Part shown: positions 49,031 through 62,204 of the stretch, one piece after another | How positions within the stretch are numbered: the first letter of the stretch is position 1 | Layout of the letters: each line of letters begins with the position of its first letter | DNA from: Atopsyche davidsoni | Taxonomy: Eukaryota > Arthropoda > Insecta > Trichoptera > Hydrobiosidae | Direction: 5' to 3' | Assembly: GCA_022113835.1 (NCBI GenBank) | Contig: JAILWY010000023.1 | Location: 8,556,001-8,620,000 of the forward strand | Length of the DNA stretch: 64,000 bases | Notes under the pieces: generated by a model | What the model was told of the DNA's origin: nothing | What the model saw: only the letters and a program-made list of their open reading frames with translations | The model's database searches: none | Program-made: the position numbers and the translations under genes

Positions 49031-49814
49031 GCCGGGTGTGACGGGCGGTACACGAAAAAGTGATCAAGCCGTCGACCGTCTCTACTGATATTCTTCCATA
49101 TCTCCAGCCGCTGTCCAATCGCTGCAGTCATTCCGGACGATGGACTTTTCAACGCCAAACTAATAACGGCTGTCTGCATCCATCGCCTTGAAAGACGATA
49201 ACGTCAGTTGGAAAAGTTTTGTAGAATAACAAAGTAAACAGCAGCCTCTTGCCAAAAGTAGTAAAAAAAAGATTTTAAACACAAATTTAAAAAGGTGAAA
49301 GCGTCAGTGAAAGGGAAATGAACAGGACAAAAAAAGAATTTATAAGATTACAAAGAGCTATCGAGCAGAGCTACAATGGAGGAAATTGCCGAGAAAAGTG
49401 TAAAACGAAATTACTTCTAGTGAAACTGCCTGAGAGACAACATTAAAAAATACTACAATGGACTCGAAAACATTCTGAAAAATATTATATAAACTATACT
49501 AGCAAACTGTCTAGCACCCGCCTTATGATGCTGCTCGAATGCCGCGAAAGACTGATCTCAATACGGCACCCGGAGTAGAGTATCTCGGGTATTTTTAGTG
49601 AGCATTTCACTTAAGCTAAAATTTACTTTTCAATTCCAAAAAAATATACGCATAACAAATCCTAGCACCGTTCACCCAGAGAACTTGAAATACAAACGAG
49701 TAATACCGGCTCTCGTCTCCCGAGTGAATCCGCTCAACGCGCAGTGCGCTTACCGCCGAAACGCATTGTGCTCGGGCCTCTCGCGTCCACCCCGGGACGC
49801 CCGGGAGCCGCGAT

Positions 49815-49886
49815 CTGCCCCATCAGCCCCGCCCCACCTGCCCCACCAGCCCCGCCCCACCTGCCTCACCAGCCCCACCAGCCCCG
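49815..49886 (+). repeat. 23-bp C-rich tandem repeat, about three copies
   Basis: Units start at 49815, 49838 and 49861 with the pattern CTGCCCCACCAGCCCCG. The first two differ at one base; the third is degenerate. Confidence 0.92.
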
Positions 49887-52800
49887 CGTGGGCGGCTGCA
49901 GGTCGGAACGTAAAAAGTAACGAGTATGTTAGTACACACTCTAATATCGCATTTGCACAATGTTTTCATTGCAAAAACCACCGGCTAAATTATAATTTAT
50001 TGCTGTTTGAATTGAACTTTTTTAAACTCCCCAGATTCGTATATGAAAGTTGATTAAATAAATTAAGTACGCACGGTAAAAATAATAAAAAAATATATGA
50101 AAATTATGCTTCTTAAATAAATATCTACAATCTCTCGAGAAAACTTTCACTCAAATAACGAGAGGCCGTTTCTCTATTGAATCGTATTTGCACAAGTCGA
50201 ATTTGCAATTCGGCGTCTGTACAAGAACACTACTATTCCAAAATGATTTTTTGACACCCGACTACCGCCTAGAGAGGATACCGAGGTACATCGCAAAGCA
50301 AAGGTCTCGCCGGGTAGTTGGGACCGGTGCAGAGAAACTGCACGCGAGTGACCCGCGACGAGAGCCTCTCGGCCAGACCGAAAAGTTGACTTGAAGTGCG
50401 ACTTCCTTATGCGTTTGCTTTGGACGCACGAGTACTGACTTTCAGAACTCGGATGCACAGCCCGGCTTGGCGCGATCCGCTGCACTGGACATGCGCGCAG
50501 TCGTCCTGAGCAAACGGAGTTTGGTTTCCATGAATGCTAGCTTTTCATAAAGTAACATCGAGTAATGTGCACGACATCGTGAGCTATATTTGCCATCTGC
50601 TTACCTATACGCGACTGACTGTGCTTTTATGAGAAAAATATTTTTTTTAAATGTTTTAGAAATGAGGCAAGCGAGTACAGACCGTGGCGTCATGCCCCTT
50701 GTAACTTCAAGCGACTTCGTCATCGCGTGCCTGCTTTTATCCGTTGATAAGTGTTCTTACAATTGCAAGCAAAATATACACAACCTCAGAGTAAATTTGA
50801 GAGAACGCCGATGAACTCAGCCGGGCAGAGTAGGCATCCACAGGCTGCTCGTGTTCCAAAATAGAAATAACAAAACAATAAAAACTATATTGCAGTGTGA
50901 CCAGAAGGCGTCCGGCGCCAAGAAGGTTGCACAACCACGCCACTACTGAGGTGCACCGCGTCTAATGGCGTTCATAATAATTAGTAATTAATTATTATAT
51001 TATAACTTTTATTAAGATGTTACCTGCGAAGAAACAGTTCAAGGTGGCAAGGCAATAACTGTACTTTGCAAGGCTGTATTCAAATACTATCTCGTGGAAA
51101 CTATTTTATACTCGCTAAGGTTGATCATATTGAATGAATTATTATTAGCCATCGTTCGAATAGAAATGATTAAATAAAATCTAGCAAATCAAATAGTTTC
51201 ATGTTTTTTTTAAATCTAATACACAAGTCTCTTTGTCACAAGTGAGCTGCCATTTTTAAATGATATTGTGGTCAATAATGAATGACACATACAAATAAAA
51301 TGAAAAAACGGCTAGGTAAAATAGTTAGGAACGTTCAACTATAAATAATCAGCTGTTGGGTTAGATTAGTACAAAAAAAAATAGAACAAAAAGTATATTT
51401 TTAATGGGAGTGTGTTTTAATTATATTTGACTGAACCATCCCGCGAACAAACCAATATTGCCAGAAACGACGGATTATATTAGAGTTTATTTGAATGGAA
51501 TTTTTTTTAATTGGGCAAAAATTTTGATATTTTAACTAATCACTAATGGACAACTATTGTTTTATGCATCTGTTTTACTCTCTCACATGACTACTCTTCT
51601 TCTCACCTCTTCCAGATTAGATTTGTGGACATTCATGAAGCATTATGTAATGATGTACATGCACTTGTTGATAATTTGATATTTTTTCCTTTACATTAAA
51701 TAAAAAGTAATATTTATTTCGCAAGTAAATAACCGATCAATCGTAAAATCGCGGTAGCGTGTCGTGTTGTTTGAGTATCCCATTTATGCGCACTTGACAA
51801 TGGCTCTGCTTGTGATCAATGCGGAGGCTTCTCTACTATCATTATTTGTAAAGGTTTTAAGTTTACAAAAATAAACATTCATCATTTTAGCATAACTATG
51901 CACTTCAGTTTTTTTTTACTAAATTGTAAATAGTGATTTATAAATAAAAATTATATTTATTTTTATAAAAACAGTAAGTTTAAGCGATAAATATTTTTTG
52001 CCTGTCAAACATATCTCCATAGTTGAAGAAAAAATATTTACCAAACTGTCAAGACAGCCACATCTCCTATATAAAGTAAGGCATTATTGTTTACCGGCTA
52101 CGACGTCCCGTAATTAAATTTCTTAGGGGAAAATTTATGAAAAACAATTTTTTATTAAATACCTCCGGGTTAGAAGGTACGGAAACCTTTAAAATATTTT
52201 TAAAAAATCTTCCTAAATGTATATTTTCAGTAAATTTCTATAAAAAAGGAAAATTCTGAAAAGTCGTGATAAATTAGTTTAACCTATTCAGAGATAATGG
52301 CAGATGAGATGTTTTAAAAACTCAAAATTGACAATCATCTGGAATCTAGAGTGCTTCTAAAATTATTAAATATTTTTCTGATTCATTCAGGATACAAGCG
52401 GACAGGATACACGCAAACAAAATATATATATAAATTGCAAAGCGCGACTACGCTTGACTTCTACATCTCGTAGTCGCGGCTGTCATCGCTGTAATATTAT
52501 TATATTGATTTATTTTTGAACGACCATCGCCGGTAGGCAATTTTACAGGCCGAGATCGAAACCGCGTCCTTCAAACCGTTATTTATTAACTGGCCACCAG
52601 GTCAAAGTGATGCACCTCGGTATGCGAGCCTGGCCAACTAGTAGCAAAGCAATCGTGCGATTGCACACACTAAAGCGTCAACGGTTTCTAGGTAAACGAT
52701 TTTCACGTAAAACGATACAAAACATCGTCGAAAATATTCTCTACGTTACTAGGATTTTTCTCGACCTCAAATTTTGAAAAACACATTATTCTCGTCATTT

Positions 52801-53594
52801 TGCATAGTACCATCGTACACACAACAATCATGTATGTACAAAAAGTAATTAATATTTTTTTTTTTTTCAAAAGCTTAATATTTGCTGACCATCATCATGA
52901 AATGTATGGCTCATGCAATGGTTTTATCGGTAACACTGCCATAATCTAGCTGGCGGAACACGGTGCGATAAAAGCTATACTCACTTTGAATGTCATCAAT
53001 GCAGAGTTGATATTGATAAATGATTACATGGCATTGCTTAAACCGCACGCGTCTCTTAAAGTCTTAGAGCTGTTTTGGCCGTAACGACGACGGTAACGCA
53101 ATTAGCGGTACCTCTCGGGCGAAGCAGTGGCAGCCGACGCTACCTGGGAAACATTGTCGTTTGTTTGTGTAGATAACATCCTACGGGCCGTCATTCCTCG
53201 GTATTGCAGCTACTAATCACATATTTAACACGTGTATGCCTAATCGCAATAATCCGAATGGTCTAGCACTAGTTGCTACTATATTGTCATCTTTGCTTAT
53301 CGCGTTTACTCGAGTTAGTTGAATACCAACGGCGCTCACGCAAACGTCTGCCGTTCTGACAACAAAAATCCACGAGTAAATTTAGTACAGATTTGGTATT
53401 ATCAGTGATATATTTCTAAGAAGAATTATCGGTACGAGCTGACCGAATAGGACGGGTCTTGAATGGGTTAATATCTGAACAGGTATGCAATACTGTCAAT
53501 TACTGGTTTACATAAAGCTGGTAAACAAACAAAAAAATACGGGGACATGCACTATGTTTGCCTTTCGGAATGTCGTGTCCGACTACAAACCCGA

Positions 53595-54480
53595 CTAGAG
53601 TTGATTAATTGATAGAAAAATAAGAATACATCGACGCATCGGTCTCGAGCGACCGGCGGTTTCTCGCTCCATTCGCCGAGCAGGGGCGAAGGCGAGAGCG
53701 CGAGCTGATCGCTGATCGCCGATCGCCGATCGCCGATCGCCGTCGCCGATCGCCACCGACGGTCTTCCTCGCGACTTCCCGACTGCGGCGGGCGACGTCC
53801 TCGTCCGACTCGGTGCCGAGACTACTGCGAAACTCAATCCGGACAGACGCACGTGCAAAATTCAGCCGATACGTTCAATACGCACCGTAAACAATCATTT
53901 ACCTTGGGGTCCGATACGCCGCGGAGGCGGAGTAACCTCGAAAGACGTCCACCGTCTGTCGAGTCTCGCGAAGCACATCTGCGACAACTCCGTTGGCACA
54001 ATTTAAAATTCCGCAAACGCACTGGAAACGACGGCCGGGCCGTTTCGCACTCTCCGGCCGGAGAACGACAAAACACAGGAAAAAATATTTACTATCTCGA
54101 AGACGTGTTTACATATTGAATCGCTCGACTCTCGCGACGAGAGCGGGCGAGGTTACCGAATGCGGGCGATAATTTCGTCGCGAAATCGGACCGCGGAAAA
54201 GCGAGGTTCCTCCCGGTGCGGATCCCTATCACCGGGGCGCGGCGAGGCGACCGACGGGACAGATGGGATTATTTCGCGATGCTAAAATAAAAAAGTAACA
54301 TGGCGGATCTGACGTTCGCGCGAGCACTCTCTCCGCCGCGGCTCCGTGCACTCGACTGAAGCTAGGCGCGGGCGGCCGGGCCGTGCGGGACCCCCCCCAC
54401 TCCGTATCCCCCCCCCTGGTGCTGCGCCGGGCGCGGGGCTTCCAGCATGCGACTCGGGTGGCGGCGTTCACGAATCGTCG
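53595..54480 (-). promoter_or_regulatory. GC/CpG-rich promoter-like zone with first-exon donor
   Basis: About 900 bp rich in CpG stand out in AT-rich DNA. On the minus strand a consensus donor, CCAAG|GTAAAT, has GT at 53901-53902, so a first exon may end at 53903. An ATGGCGG motif like the YY1/Pho promoter element is at 54299-54305, with two more ATGGCG motifs at 54950 and 54984. A 7-bp GATCGCC array lies at 53706-53753. I infer a housekeeping-type promoter, possibly for the RNF144-like gene 20 kb downstream on the same strand. The start site itself cannot be placed. Confidence 0.4.
53706..53753 (+). repeat. 7-bp satellite (TGATCGC/CGATCGC)n
   Basis: About seven units built on GATCGC, one shortened, inside the GC-rich zone. 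Confidence 0.93.
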
Positions 54481-55616
54481 TTGACTTTGGCAAAAATATA
54501 TACAAAATACCTTTTTTGCATCAATAACAATTTTACATCTTAGGTGACGAGTAAGCCGTGCTTATGAACGTTATCGTTGGGAATAATTACCAGTCATCGA
54601 GTGCATTATCAGCTGCTTAAAATCACTTTCAATAAATATTGCTGTTTATATTTAAAAAAAAAAAAACAACTGATGAATTCCAAAATAATTAATTATTTAA
54701 AAAAATCAATCAGCCGGCATGTCGAATTTGAAGAGTAAAATTAATTGTTATTTGAATTGAAATATAATTTGAGATGATCGGTAAATTGAGCGAGTATAAA
54801 TAGTTTTGATCAGCTGATCCGACAGCTGCTCGCCCCGCCTCTGCCAGGTGTCGGGTGCCAGGTGTCGGGTGCCAGGCGCCAGGTGTCAGGCGCCAGGTAA
54901 GGAAAGCGCGGTTCGTTCCTCGGATTTTATTTAGGACTTTTCTAAAAAGATGGCGCTTTGCATAGTTCACATTTGTAAAACAGATGGCGGATAAAATACA
55001 ATACGCTACAAAAAATAAGAAAATATTTTTTTAATACAATTCGATTGTATGTATTTATTTTAGAAAATAATAAATAAATTACAAAAAAATGGTTATCGAA
55101 AAGGCATGAGCTTATATTTTTTTTAGACTGCAACCCATGAAACTATTTGCATATTTTTTTTATAAACGTCACATTCGATAAAATTCAAAAAGTATAAATA
55201 TATTTCAGATATTTAGGTCAGAAATATTCTACGAACCTCGATTCGATAGGTAAAACATACAGATACATAATTTATTTTTTTTTAATTTTCCAATTGATGG
55301 AGGTTTATCTAATAATTATTCTTGCGAATGTATCTTTTATTGAACTATTCTACATATCGAAGTTAAACTCACAATAAGATTCCCCCTCTTTTTTAATCAC
55401 GAGTTTCATCAAAATGTTACTAAATATATAATAACCTAAAATTTGAACAAAATGAGTGTACGTGGCTTGCTAGTTACGCCAACAATTTTGAAAAAAAAAA
55501 TAACGAAGGACTTTATTCATTGTTTTAAGAACCTAAACCAAATCAGAGATAAAATTGTGGTAATGTTACGTGAGTTTTTTAATTTTTACGATAAAATTTT
55601 AAAAATATTGCCTTAC
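54481..55616. other. AT-rich DNA between promoter-like zone and 91-nt exon
   Basis: No gene seen. Apart from the GC-rich repeat at 54838-54896 and two ATGGCG motifs near 54950 and 54984, the stretch holds only AT-rich sequence. Confidence 0.4.
54838..54896 (+). repeat. GC-rich tandem repeat, about 14-bp period
   Basis: Alternating GTGCCAGGTGTCGG-type units, degenerating to GGCGCCAGGTGTCA. Confidence 0.85.
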
Positions 55617-55707
55617 CTTTAGTGTCTCCATCGCAGATGTTGTATGCCTCCAAGTCGATATCAGTTTCTTGATGTTTTTGTTAGTATTCTTTTCTTCGTG
55701 AAGTGTA
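55617..55707 (-). other. Candidate 91-nt exon
   Basis: A strong acceptor (GGTTGTTTTTTTTAG ending at 55708) and donor (CTAAAG|GTAAGG, GT at 55615-55616) define it. One frame is open throughout (TLHEEKNTNKNIKKLISTWR and on). A second frame is open only after an early TAA and reads QETDIDLEAYNICDGDTK. I cannot tell which, if either, is translated. It could be a 5' exon of the RNF144-like gene or of another minus-strand gene. Confidence 0.45.
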
Positions 55708-56673
55708 CTAAAAAAAACAACCACTTATAAATCGTCATGAACAATTAAATGTTTTAGTCGTCACAATTTTTTTTTTTCGCTATCTCTTAAAAACTTCTTT
55801 TCGAAAAATCTGTTTCGTAAATAAACCCGACGATTCGTGTGATAAATTGAGTTTGAGCTGTTATTGATCTAGTTATTTATATCAACGTGAATCTTGTTGC
55901 ACCTCACCGAGTCTAACGGAAAATATCAAAGAAAATATAAAATATAGGGTGGGAGCTCTTCTTGACATTTGTTTAACCTATAGCTGTACTTTCATACAAA
56001 CGACCTTTGTTTTCTGCTTGCTGAATTTCATACAGGACGTTTCTAGAATTAAGAACCCTATTTAGATATAATAAAAAAAATTCAAGAAAAACAGTTACGT
56101 TTATTCATATTCTAGTCAAAAATACCCAGGAACACGCATATGCATTTATAGTATTAGAGAATCACGCTCGCTAGTTTATTACAGAAGTAACAAAATTGAG
56201 GCCTTACCCTAATTAAATAATATAAAGTAATCAGGTAAGAAAATTTCTTTTGATATTACACATTGATGGAGCAAATATGTTAGGTACATGCAAATATAAT
56301 ATATTCTTGTTTTATCTAGTAGCAAAGTGAGTCCACTTGGGGACGGCTTTCACAAAATAATAATTATATAAAGGGTTGCTACATCTTTCTGGAGAACATC
56401 GATGTTTTTCGTTAGCAAGTAGAATTTTGAAGTCTTTTGAAAAATTAAAATAATAAAGTTCTGATTTTATAAGGCAATTGCTTGTTTTTTTACATGTAAA
56501 TGATTCCAATACAATATTTGCCTAGAAACCATTTTTTTTCAACACATTATTAAAAATATTTATTATAAAACATGATTTTTTCGGCTGCAAATTTTTTGTA
56601 TTAATATGGAAAAAATATTAAGATTTTGATTAACACAATTTGAAATAAAACTTATATTCATTTGTAGCTTCTT

Positions 56674-56739
56674 CGAGTGCCTCTCCTCAAAGGAATTTGG
56701 TGACCATTTTACTTAATATATGTTTATCCTGGGCCAGTC
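56674..56739 (+). repeat. Decayed dispersed repeat, copy 2 of 2
   Basis: Plus-strand match to the minus strand of 11695-11760 (about 55 of 66 bases). The translated frame shares FECLSS and GQS but contains stops. Confidence 0.6.
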
Positions 56740-58454
56740 ATACTCGGATTTCTAGTCACTTGTATAAATTTTATCCACGTTAGTTTCCCCCTTTTGGTGC
56801 CCTTTTTTCTTTGGAAAACCTGCTCTAATAGGCTATATTTATTGATTCGAAAAACATGGTCAAAACCTTACGCTTTTTTTACCATCGTCAAGAATTATCT
56901 TTCCATGCGCATTCTGTGCAAGGCTCTCTCATTTGTGACGAGGTCAATCCATGGTATTTTAAGAATTCTCCTATAAAGTCACATTTAAAACGCCTCGATT
57001 TTTCACATTGTAGCTGTCCAGACAACTCAATAAAGAAGAACTGAGACAACAAAACATTTGGTGAATCTCCAGCGAGTTTTCAATGTTATGCCTCCTGCAC
57101 AAAATACTTTCATCATATTGTTATGTACAAAAAAAATCTATACAAGTAATAAATTTAAACAGATAATCAATACAAAGGAAGCGCAACTAACGGAGAAAAA
57201 GATCATTTGTTTTATTTTTGATATAACAAAGATTCTTTATTGATCCCTGGACTAAGATTGAACAAATTTAATATGAATCTAGACATCGCGTGATTTTGGA
57301 AAACGTTCGTTTAAATTGAAGCCTTTGTAAAACGCTTAGTGTACTGCCCTAATGTTAATGGTTTTTATTGATTTAACTTCTTACAGACAGAAACCACCTC
57401 ACAGTTCATGTGATTTATGATTATATTCTATTTACAGAATAAGGAAATTAACAAAATTACCAATTTATTTCCAAAATAATAATAATGTGTTTATTTAAAA
57501 AAAATCTCGTTTAAAAATCTGAATCTTACGATATAATAAATAAAGATATTTTCTGTTAAATACATAGTTAATAAGCGATTCAACACATTCTTCTTACGCA
57601 AGAAGCTCAAATACCGACTGCAAAATATTGTACATTACATTAAATTATATTATTTACTAGGCATGCTCAATAATCACCATTACTGTATTTTTGTGCTGCA
57701 AATAGAATGATGATGATATGAAATCAACGATGGTTGCGTTTCCACACAAAGAATACAAAATATGATTCCTTTTCTAGTGTTAGGTTTAGAATAAAAATAT
57801 TGAGAAAAATTAATAATTATTGTAGTGTTTCTTTATATTACAACTATGCACGCAGTCAATTTCTGGTCGATTCTTAAATGTGTAGACTAATCGGTAATAA
57901 AGTTATTAATCATCAGTGCGTTATAAAAATACCTTGACAGTGTTTTGTAGAGATATAAACGAGTCTTTTTATCAATGCTTTATATGGAAAACAATGTCTC
58001 ATATATTATTATAAAACCTGAGCAGCTATAAGTCTGCGTGAATCAATCCAGATACTAGGTAGTAATATTCACAATGGAAGCACCTCGTTTCATACTAACC
58101 ACACAACAATAATTGTATATTTAATAACCATATAGTTCTTAAGAAATACAAAGAAGTTGTAATACTCGTACACATCTTGATTTGTCGTGTATCTAATACC
58201 GCATTGGCTACGGCGACTACCAAATAGGTCTCATTAACGAATTTTTTTATTAACTATTTCCAATCAACCTATTTTCATGGTAGTCGGTAGTTTGCAGATG
58301 ATATATTATACTCTATTTCCTGTTCCGATATCTATTTTGTAGCCGAGCTTAGTCTGAGGCACAACTCTATATAATAACTACCAATTCGTCAACGGTATTT
58401 TAACATTAAATATGCCATATGTGCTATTGAAATTATAAGAGAAGGTTATCTGAA

Positions 58455-58455
<1 letters not shown>

Positions 58456-58511
<56 letters not shown>
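58456..58511. repeat. AT dinucleotide microsatellite
   Basis: About 28 uninterrupted TA units. Confidence 0.97.
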
Positions 58512-58512
<1 letters not shown>

Positions 58513-58565
58513 TTTTCCAACCCTGCCTCGCGGAAAAGTAACGACATTGTCACACCTTTTCACAG

Positions 58566-58603
58566 TGACGTCATTCCACTCGCAAACGACGGGAGACCAC
58601 GTG
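58566..58603. promoter_or_regulatory. CRE and E-box cluster
   Basis: A full palindromic CRE (TGACGTCA, 58566-58573) lies 24 bp from a canonical E-box (CACGTG, 58598-58603), and a further TGACG overlaps the E-box. A TATAAA is at 58625-58630. This could be an enhancer or promoter for bZIP and bHLH factors. No transcript is seen beside it. Confidence 0.3.
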
Positions 58604-61600
58604 ACGCGACTGTCATTACGATAGCTATAAAGACACGAATATACGAAATGAAAAGTTTTATTGCACATACGGTCGCAAACGCCCGCTACTAAGAAATGGT
58701 GATTGAAAAATCAGGCCACTACCTGATAAGAAAATAATCAGCAACGACTGTCGCGGAAACGCTGAGAATAACCGCATTACCTGGAGTGATGGAATAATAA
58801 GAATAATTGATGTACCAATTCCATTATTTTCGTATGAACATCGATTACTCCAGGGAGGGCGAGGACACTGACACGCTAGGAGCTACTTTGTATGCGTGCG
58901 TCCTTTTTACCGAATGGCAAAAAATAGCACAGAATAAGTATGATGCTTTGCACCACCAGTAATGGATTATGTATTATTCAAATTGAAAAAACAAAACACG
59001 GCACTTTGATTATTCAAAAAAATAATAATTAAGGAGAGGAGAGTGAGGTGTGTCTTTATTTAACTGTATTAAAATCAACTTGGTACTTTGTAAGTCCGAT
59101 CTGCCTTTTGATCTGAAAAAGTTTCCTCGAGCTCCAGCAGGAGCCCAAAGCTTGAAGGCACTTCGACCCACTGACCCTTTGGCGGTCTAAACTTATCTAA
59201 TTTACGTAAACTGCCAACAGGTTCTATTCACTCAACAATTTCGCTTTTCTAAAATAGTGCGAAACCTGATAAGAACATTGATGACGTAATATTTAAATTA
59301 GTTGCCGTTTTGAATTGTTTCAAAAACGCGAGGCGACGGATTACCTCATGCCTGGATAAAACATAAAGTACCGAGCCCGACCCAGCGCCAGTCGCCCTAT
59401 CGCCAGGACAATCTCTGGCCGACGGATCACGCGAGTCGAGACTGCAAATTGTATTGCCAGTAACTCCGGGTTAAATGAGTTGCTATCTCACCTGATTTTA
59501 TATCTGCTCTAGAATAGACGCTTTCGGAAAAAAAACCATAACAGATTTTTAAGAAAAAACTCTTTGAAGAGAACATAATTACTTATAAGTGGTCAACACG
59601 TTTTACTCTCTTGATATACGCTAAATTGCTAAAAATAAAAATTAGAAAAAAGTTAGGTTATATGTTACTAGAAAATCGGTTGAAAAGTAGTCGTGCCAAA
59701 AGTCGTGATTTGTTTGCTTCCTCTCTCGATTCGTCGCGTCGTTATTTTTTGTAAAACTTCCCCGGTAACGAATTACTTTTATTGTTTTCATTTATTGTGA
59801 TATTAATAAGTGAATATAAACACAATAAGTTTGAACATACATCTACATGATGAATCTGACCATGACCAGCCCGGGGCTGAAATATAGACGTTTGAATGGA
59901 TTCGTAATTGCAGAAAAGAAAATGTACTTGTGATTTTTTTCCATCTTGAAGACGCGAGTTGAATTTTTTAATGAATTTCTGAGTTTTACAATTATGGATC
60001 CTGGAATGATCGTTTATGGTATTAAGGGTATTCTCGTGTAAAATGGTGAATAATAACTCAAAAAATCGGTGAGGTTCCTTCGACTTCTGATCGCGTGTTT
60101 TTCGCTTGTAATTCAGTGTATTTCGAATCGTGATCCGTTCGTTGCTTATGTTAGGCTCGCAATTTGAAGGGAGATAATGTGAACCTTTGAAAATTATCAA
60201 AAACTTTATGCAAATATAATTTTATTTGACACGAAAATTCACGGAAAATAATTTTACTTAAATTATATTATGGAACATGGCATTATGTTATATTTTGCGT
60301 TATATGTATGTCTCAAAAAATAAAGGAAATTGGACACATATTTACTAACTAGTCAATCAATGATAAACTCATCTTATCTCGCTAGTGAATAAATAATTTT
60401 GCCTCAAATAAAAATCTCATATAACAGTAATTCGCGATGCTAAGTAGACACTATTATTAAATATACATAAAAAACCCTACATTGATAGAAATAATTTTAT
60501 ATATATTTTAATGTAAAAATATATTTTGTAATTTGAGCCAACTTGCACGCAATATTTGATAAGTTGAATTATCTTCCGTGTTAGGATATTGATTTGTTTA
60601 TTTACCAGCTATTTTTATAACTTTTGTTTATTTATAAAATACAAACATGTAGGTGATTCTAGTGCTATTTGTTCAGTACTGTAAATACAACATAAATCAG
60701 AGTACTTACATGAGAACATTTTTATGCTTTGTATTATTTTATAGTTACAAACGTTGAACAAGTATTGTGAAAGGTAACGCGAAAGAACCCGCGATCATAT
60801 CAACGTTTCTTTTTATAAGAATATAGCAGTTAATAACAAATTACAATTGTGAACTGAAATAAACCACATGTAAGTAATTACGTGTTATTAATCCTCGCAA
60901 ACGACTTTAAAATGTATTTTGTTTGATAAGCGAAGTCGACCATGCTAATGTTATAGTTTAACCATTTGGCTTGCTAGATTTGTTAAAACTGTCTTGAATG
61001 ACAATGACATGTTAATAAACACTGCATATTCACTTTAAAAAAAACTATTCTTTTAAAATGTAATTTGTAATAGAATATTTAATGGCAAACTCCACTAATA
61101 ACATCATTTTTATAAGAAATTGCTTGCGAGTAGCTTTATTGCAAAATATATTTTTCAATGTGTATGAGAACAAACTTAACATACATTTAATGTCATATTA
61201 CATAAATATGACCGAACAGTTATTTCTGATATGATTTTTATTTACTTGTAAGAACGGAGTGAGTTCACAAACAGAAGTCTTCACAACTTGGGTTGTAAAA
61301 CCATATTAAATTTTCAGGTCATGTATAGACGAGCCTAAATAAAGCCAGGTAAGGCCAGGCTTACCAGACTTTAACATTACCTTGACGATCGATTAAAGAA
61401 AAGAAATACTCCAACGATCATTTTACCATTTTAAAATATACATTTCTAGGATAAATTTATCATTTTATATCGTATCGGTATTAAATGTCGAAATTCATAA
61501 ATAAGAACGCTTAACAAATATAGGCATAGCTGCGATATTAGAATATCTTAACGATGTAATAAAAAAACATTTTTGTGAGACCATAAACATATTTTAAAAA

Positions 61601-61962
61601 TAATATTAAATAACATCTACACAAATAATTAAAAAGTATGGTTCAATCTATATTGACATGCGAAATAATTATTGGAATGACTGATGAAGTTATTCATAAT
61701 ACTGACAATCAAGTAAATAAAAATCTACTGTTACCGCCATTTGCCATATAATTTGTATCAAATTCGTCAAATGTTTACTTTTTAACACTAGGTTGCCCAA
61801 AGAAGTCATTTTGACTGCTTTTGAATTTCAATTAGAAAAAAAATTATGTATTTATATACATAATTTCTTAAAATTTTATGACTTTTTCTACAACATATAA
61901 ATGCGTTTATTGATAATTGAATTTACCTCCACACCCTTCATTTCCGGTATATATATGTGTGT

Positions 61963-62001
61963 TATACCTATATTGCCCAAAAGCAGTCATTTTGACTGCT
62001 T
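61963..62001 (+). repeat. piggyBac subterminal inverted repeat, left
   Basis: This 39-bp arm (TATACCTATATTGCCCAA then a hairpin AAGCAGTCA-TTT-TGACTGCTT) is the reverse complement of 63833-63871 except at the hairpin centre. A shorter relative, TGCCCAAAGAAGTCATTTTGA, is nearer the left end at about 61794. Confidence 0.9.
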
Positions 62002-62204
62002 GGGAAATTTTAAATAATCAAATGACTCTTATTATTGAATTGAGTCAATTTCTTATACGAACAGTTCGGTTCTGTATTGAGCTAACAGTTTTCATTTTTT
62101 TTTTCGATTATCGTCACATGATAACATACAAGTACATGATAAATTGACATCATGAAGCTGAAAACTGAAAACTGAAAACACCATTCAGGAGACCGAAACA
62201 GCTG

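Larger units (their letters stand above)
47086..53594. other. AT-rich non-coding DNA with GC-rich simple repeats
   Basis: No gene is supported. A 66-codon frame at 48522-48722 and GC-rich patches near 48880-49060, 49740-49910 and 50250-50520 were examined. None shows a recognised domain with convincing splice sites. Two simple-repeat arrays are listed separately. Confidence 0.4.
55708..61781. other. AT-rich non-coding DNA
   Basis: No gene is supported. A decayed repeat at 56674-56739 may extend to about 57050 as an eroded coding region with many stops. A 152-codon minus-strand frame at 59742-60200 has no recognised domain. GC-richer patches lie near 58550-58640 and 59330-59450. Confidence 0.45.

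Noticed and set aside
59742..60200. 152-codon minus-strand frame
   Set aside because: AT-rich composition, no domain or motif, no splice context. Most likely a chance frame.
61318..61350. Mini-exon with TTTTCAG acceptor and CCAG|GTAAGG donor
   Set aside because: Only about 30 nt, with stops in the surrounding frames and no neighbouring exon. Probably chance.
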